From contig NZ_QXTJ01000003.1 of the NCBI RefSeq assembly GCF_003605735.1, positions 1 to 37,257 on the forward strand: DNA of 37,257 bases. The letters run 5' to 3'. Of this stretch, positions 35,677 to 37,257 are shown in pieces. Each line of letters starts with the position of its first letter. Position 1 is the stretch's first letter. The notes beneath the pieces were generated by a model. The model made no database searches and had not been told where the DNA came from. It saw only the letters and a program-made list of their open reading frames with translations. Made by a program: the position numbers and the translations under genes. This DNA comes from Pseudomonas sp. LS-2 (GTDB taxonomy: Bacteria; Pseudomonadota; Gammaproteobacteria; Pseudomonadales; Pseudomonadaceae).

Positions 35677-37257
35677 ATGGCATTGAAATCCCCCGCGTTT
35701 CGTAAAAAATTTCCGTTGCTCGTAACCGGCAGTTTGCTGGCGATGCAACCCCTGGCCACCCAGTACGTGGTTGCAGCTGAACAGTATGACTGCTCGGTGT
35801 CTGCAACAGGTTCCTGGGATTGCTCCCCGAAAACCAACGCAGCCCAGTTGCCTCCGCGGCCGGTGCACGACGCCAACAGCGTGTCGTCCAACAGCAGCAC
35901 GGTAACTGACAGCACGACCACCACCGAAAGCGGTGAAGTCGTGCCCAGGACCATGCTGGTCACCGAAGCCAAGGGCCGTGGCCTGAAATCGCGTAGCGCA
36001 GATTACAGCCATCTGGACTGGGTGCCACGTGAGAAGTTGACCGCTGCCCAACTGGCAGAGACCGGCCCCTACTGCTCCGGCGCCTACATCGAGCCGATTC
36101 GTCCAGGCATGGATGACAAGACCGCCAAGAGCGACGCGCCGACATTCATCGGCGCCAAGGCTTCGCGTTATCAGCAGGAAGAACAGATCGCGACACTGGC
36201 CGGTGACGTTGTCATGCGTCAGGGCTCGATGCAGATCGAATCCGACGAAGCCAGCCTGCATCAGGCCGAGAACCGTGGCGAGCTGAACGGCGATGTCCGT
36301 CTGCGCGACAACGGCGCCCTGATCGTCGGCGACCATGCCGAAGTTCAGCTGGACACCGGCGAAGCGAAAGTCGACAACGCCGAGTACGTGCTGCACAAAT
36401 CCAACGTGCGTGGTAACGCGCTGTACGCCCGCCGTGCAGAGAACGCGATCATCCGCCTGAAGGACGGTACGTACACCACGTGCGAACCGAACAGCAACGC
36501 CTGGACCGTGAAGGGCAACAACATCACCCTTAACCCGGCCACCGGCTTCGGTACCGCGACCAATGCAACCCTGCGCGTGAAGGACATCCCGATCCTCTAC
36601 ACGCCGTACATCTATTTCCCGATCGACGACCGTCGCCAGTCCGGCTTCCTGCCACCGACCATCGGTGCCAGCAGCGACACCGGCTTCTCGTTGCTCACCC
36701 CGTACTACTTCAACCTGGCGCCGAACTATGACGCCACGTTGTACCCGACCTACATGGCCAAACGCGGCCTGTTGCTCGAAGGTGAATTCCGCTATCTGAC
36801 CAAGAGCAGCGAAGGTCAGTTTGGTGGCGGTTACATCAATGACCAGGATGATGATCGCGAGCAGCAGTCGAACTACACCGACAAGCGCTGGATGATCAAC
36901 TGGCAGCACCGCGGTGGTCTGGATTCGCGCTGGTCGACCCATGTCGATTACACCGACATCAGCGACCCTTACTACTTCAAGGACCTGAAGACCGGTCAGG
37001 AAGGCGTCAGCACTCACGACTTCATCAACCAGCAGGCGGATACCACGTATCGTGGCGACAGCTACGTTGCTCGTATGAACGTTCAGCGTTACGAGCTGGC
37101 GAACGTGACGGATATCACTCCGTACGGCCGTCTGCCACAACTGACGCTGGACGGTTCGCTGCCGTATCGTCCGGCAGGCCTGAAGTTCGATTACAACACC
37201 GAGCTGGTCCGCTTTGATCGTGATCTGCACACCGGCGACTTCACCGATGAAGACGGC
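35677..37257 (+). CDS. lptD: LPS-assembly outer-membrane protein LptD (partial)
   Basis: Outer-membrane translocon that, with LptE, inserts lipopolysaccharide into the outer leaflet. Only the first 527 residues are in the window and the frame is open to the edge. A signal peptide (about 1-34) is followed by a short Cys-containing segment (Cys39, Cys49) and a Ser/Thr-rich linker. The OstA/LptD beta-jellyroll comes next (about 155-280, [33 protein letters not shown]). The barrel starts with [26 protein letters not shown]. The ATG gives [11 protein letters not shown]. It diverges from amgK. Confidence 0.96.
   Translation, partial: MALKSPAFRKKFPLLVTGSLLAMQPLATQYVVAAEQYDCSVSATGSWDCSPKTNAAQLPPRPVHDANSVSSNSSTVTDSTTTTESGEVVPRTMLVTEAKGRGLKSRSADYSHLDWVPREKLTAAQLAETGPYCSGAYIEPIRPGMDDKTAKSDAPTFIGAKASRYQQEEQIATLAGDVVMRQGSMQIESDEASLHQAENRGELNGDVRLRDNGALIVGDHAEVQLDTGEAKVDNAEYVLHKSNVRGNALYARRAENAIIRLKDGTYTTCEPNSNAWTVKGNNITLNPATGFGTATNATLRVKDIPILYTPYIYFPIDDRRQSGFLPPTIGASSDTGFSLLTPYYFNLAPNYDATLYPTYMAKRGLLLEGEFRYLTKSSEGQFGGGYINDQDDDREQQSNYTDKRWMINWQHRGGLDSRWSTHVDYTDISDPYYFKDLKTGQEGVSTHDFINQQADTTYRGDSYVARMNVQRYELANVTDITPYGRLPQLTLDGSLPYRPAGLKFDYNTELVRFDRDLHTGDFTDEDG

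Noticed and set aside
35584..37230. Open frame of 548 codons on the minus strand opposite lptD
   Set aside because: Its product has no recognisable motif, while the plus strand reads a clear LptD. It is a shadow of GC-rich codon usage.

Overview
The window is chromosomal DNA from a Pseudomonas, most likely of the fluorescens/syringae lineage. Evidence for this is the GC-rich coding bias, the gene order tyrS(tyrZ-type)-M23 peptidase-anmK-erpA-argC ... coq7-osmC-vfr-trpCDG-estA-trpE-gph-rpe-agtDCBA-agtRS-murU-amgK-lptD, Pseudomonas-type REP palindromes, and the autotransporter esterase EstA. As I remember it, the order closely follows the PA0668 to PA0595 region of P. aeruginosa PAO1, with a few losses and one insertion. 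All database-style statements are recall; nothing could be searched.

Layout. Bases 1-377 hold three tandem, leftward ribosomal RNA promoters and a boxA, so an rRNA operon begins just left of the window. Bases 378-4321 carry tyrS (leftward) and the divergent M23 peptidase-anmK pair, a cell-wall group. A bidirectional terminator separates anmK from leftward erpA and argC. Bases 6056-9492 are a rightward run: HemJ-like, DUF805, SDR, HIT and coq7. After a second bidirectional terminator come leftward osmC and rightward vfr. Bases 10875-14107 are leftward trpG-trpD-trpC plus a lipoate-ligase-like gene, preceded by a long leader with a Trp-containing mini-ORF. Rightward estA lies between this operon and leftward rpe-gph-trpE, and a third bidirectional terminator separates estA from trpE. 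The last codons of gph closely match the trpG leader peptide, so the gph tail probably doubles as the trpE attenuator leader.

Bases 19972-24204 form an apparent accessory block: an NCS2-like permease, an iron-type alcohol dehydrogenase and a PAS/AAA+/Fis sigma-54 activator. The block is bounded by intergenic repeats. A good -24/-12 promoter with an adjacent inverted repeat sits before the dehydrogenase. This is the best candidate for an undescribed system in the window. Bases 24408-31808 are agtDCBA, an ABC importer for 4-aminobutyrate/5-aminovalerate-type compounds, and its two-component system agtSR, all leftward. A perfect palindrome upstream of agtA and a catabolite-activity-like motif at the agtB start suggest both specific and global control.

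The right end has a DUF3530 protein that appears to lack the hydrolase serine, then leftward amgK-murU-djlA-like (peptidoglycan sugar recycling plus a J-domain protein) and the start of lptD, which runs off the window. With anmK near the left end, the window holds three steps of MurNAc recycling.
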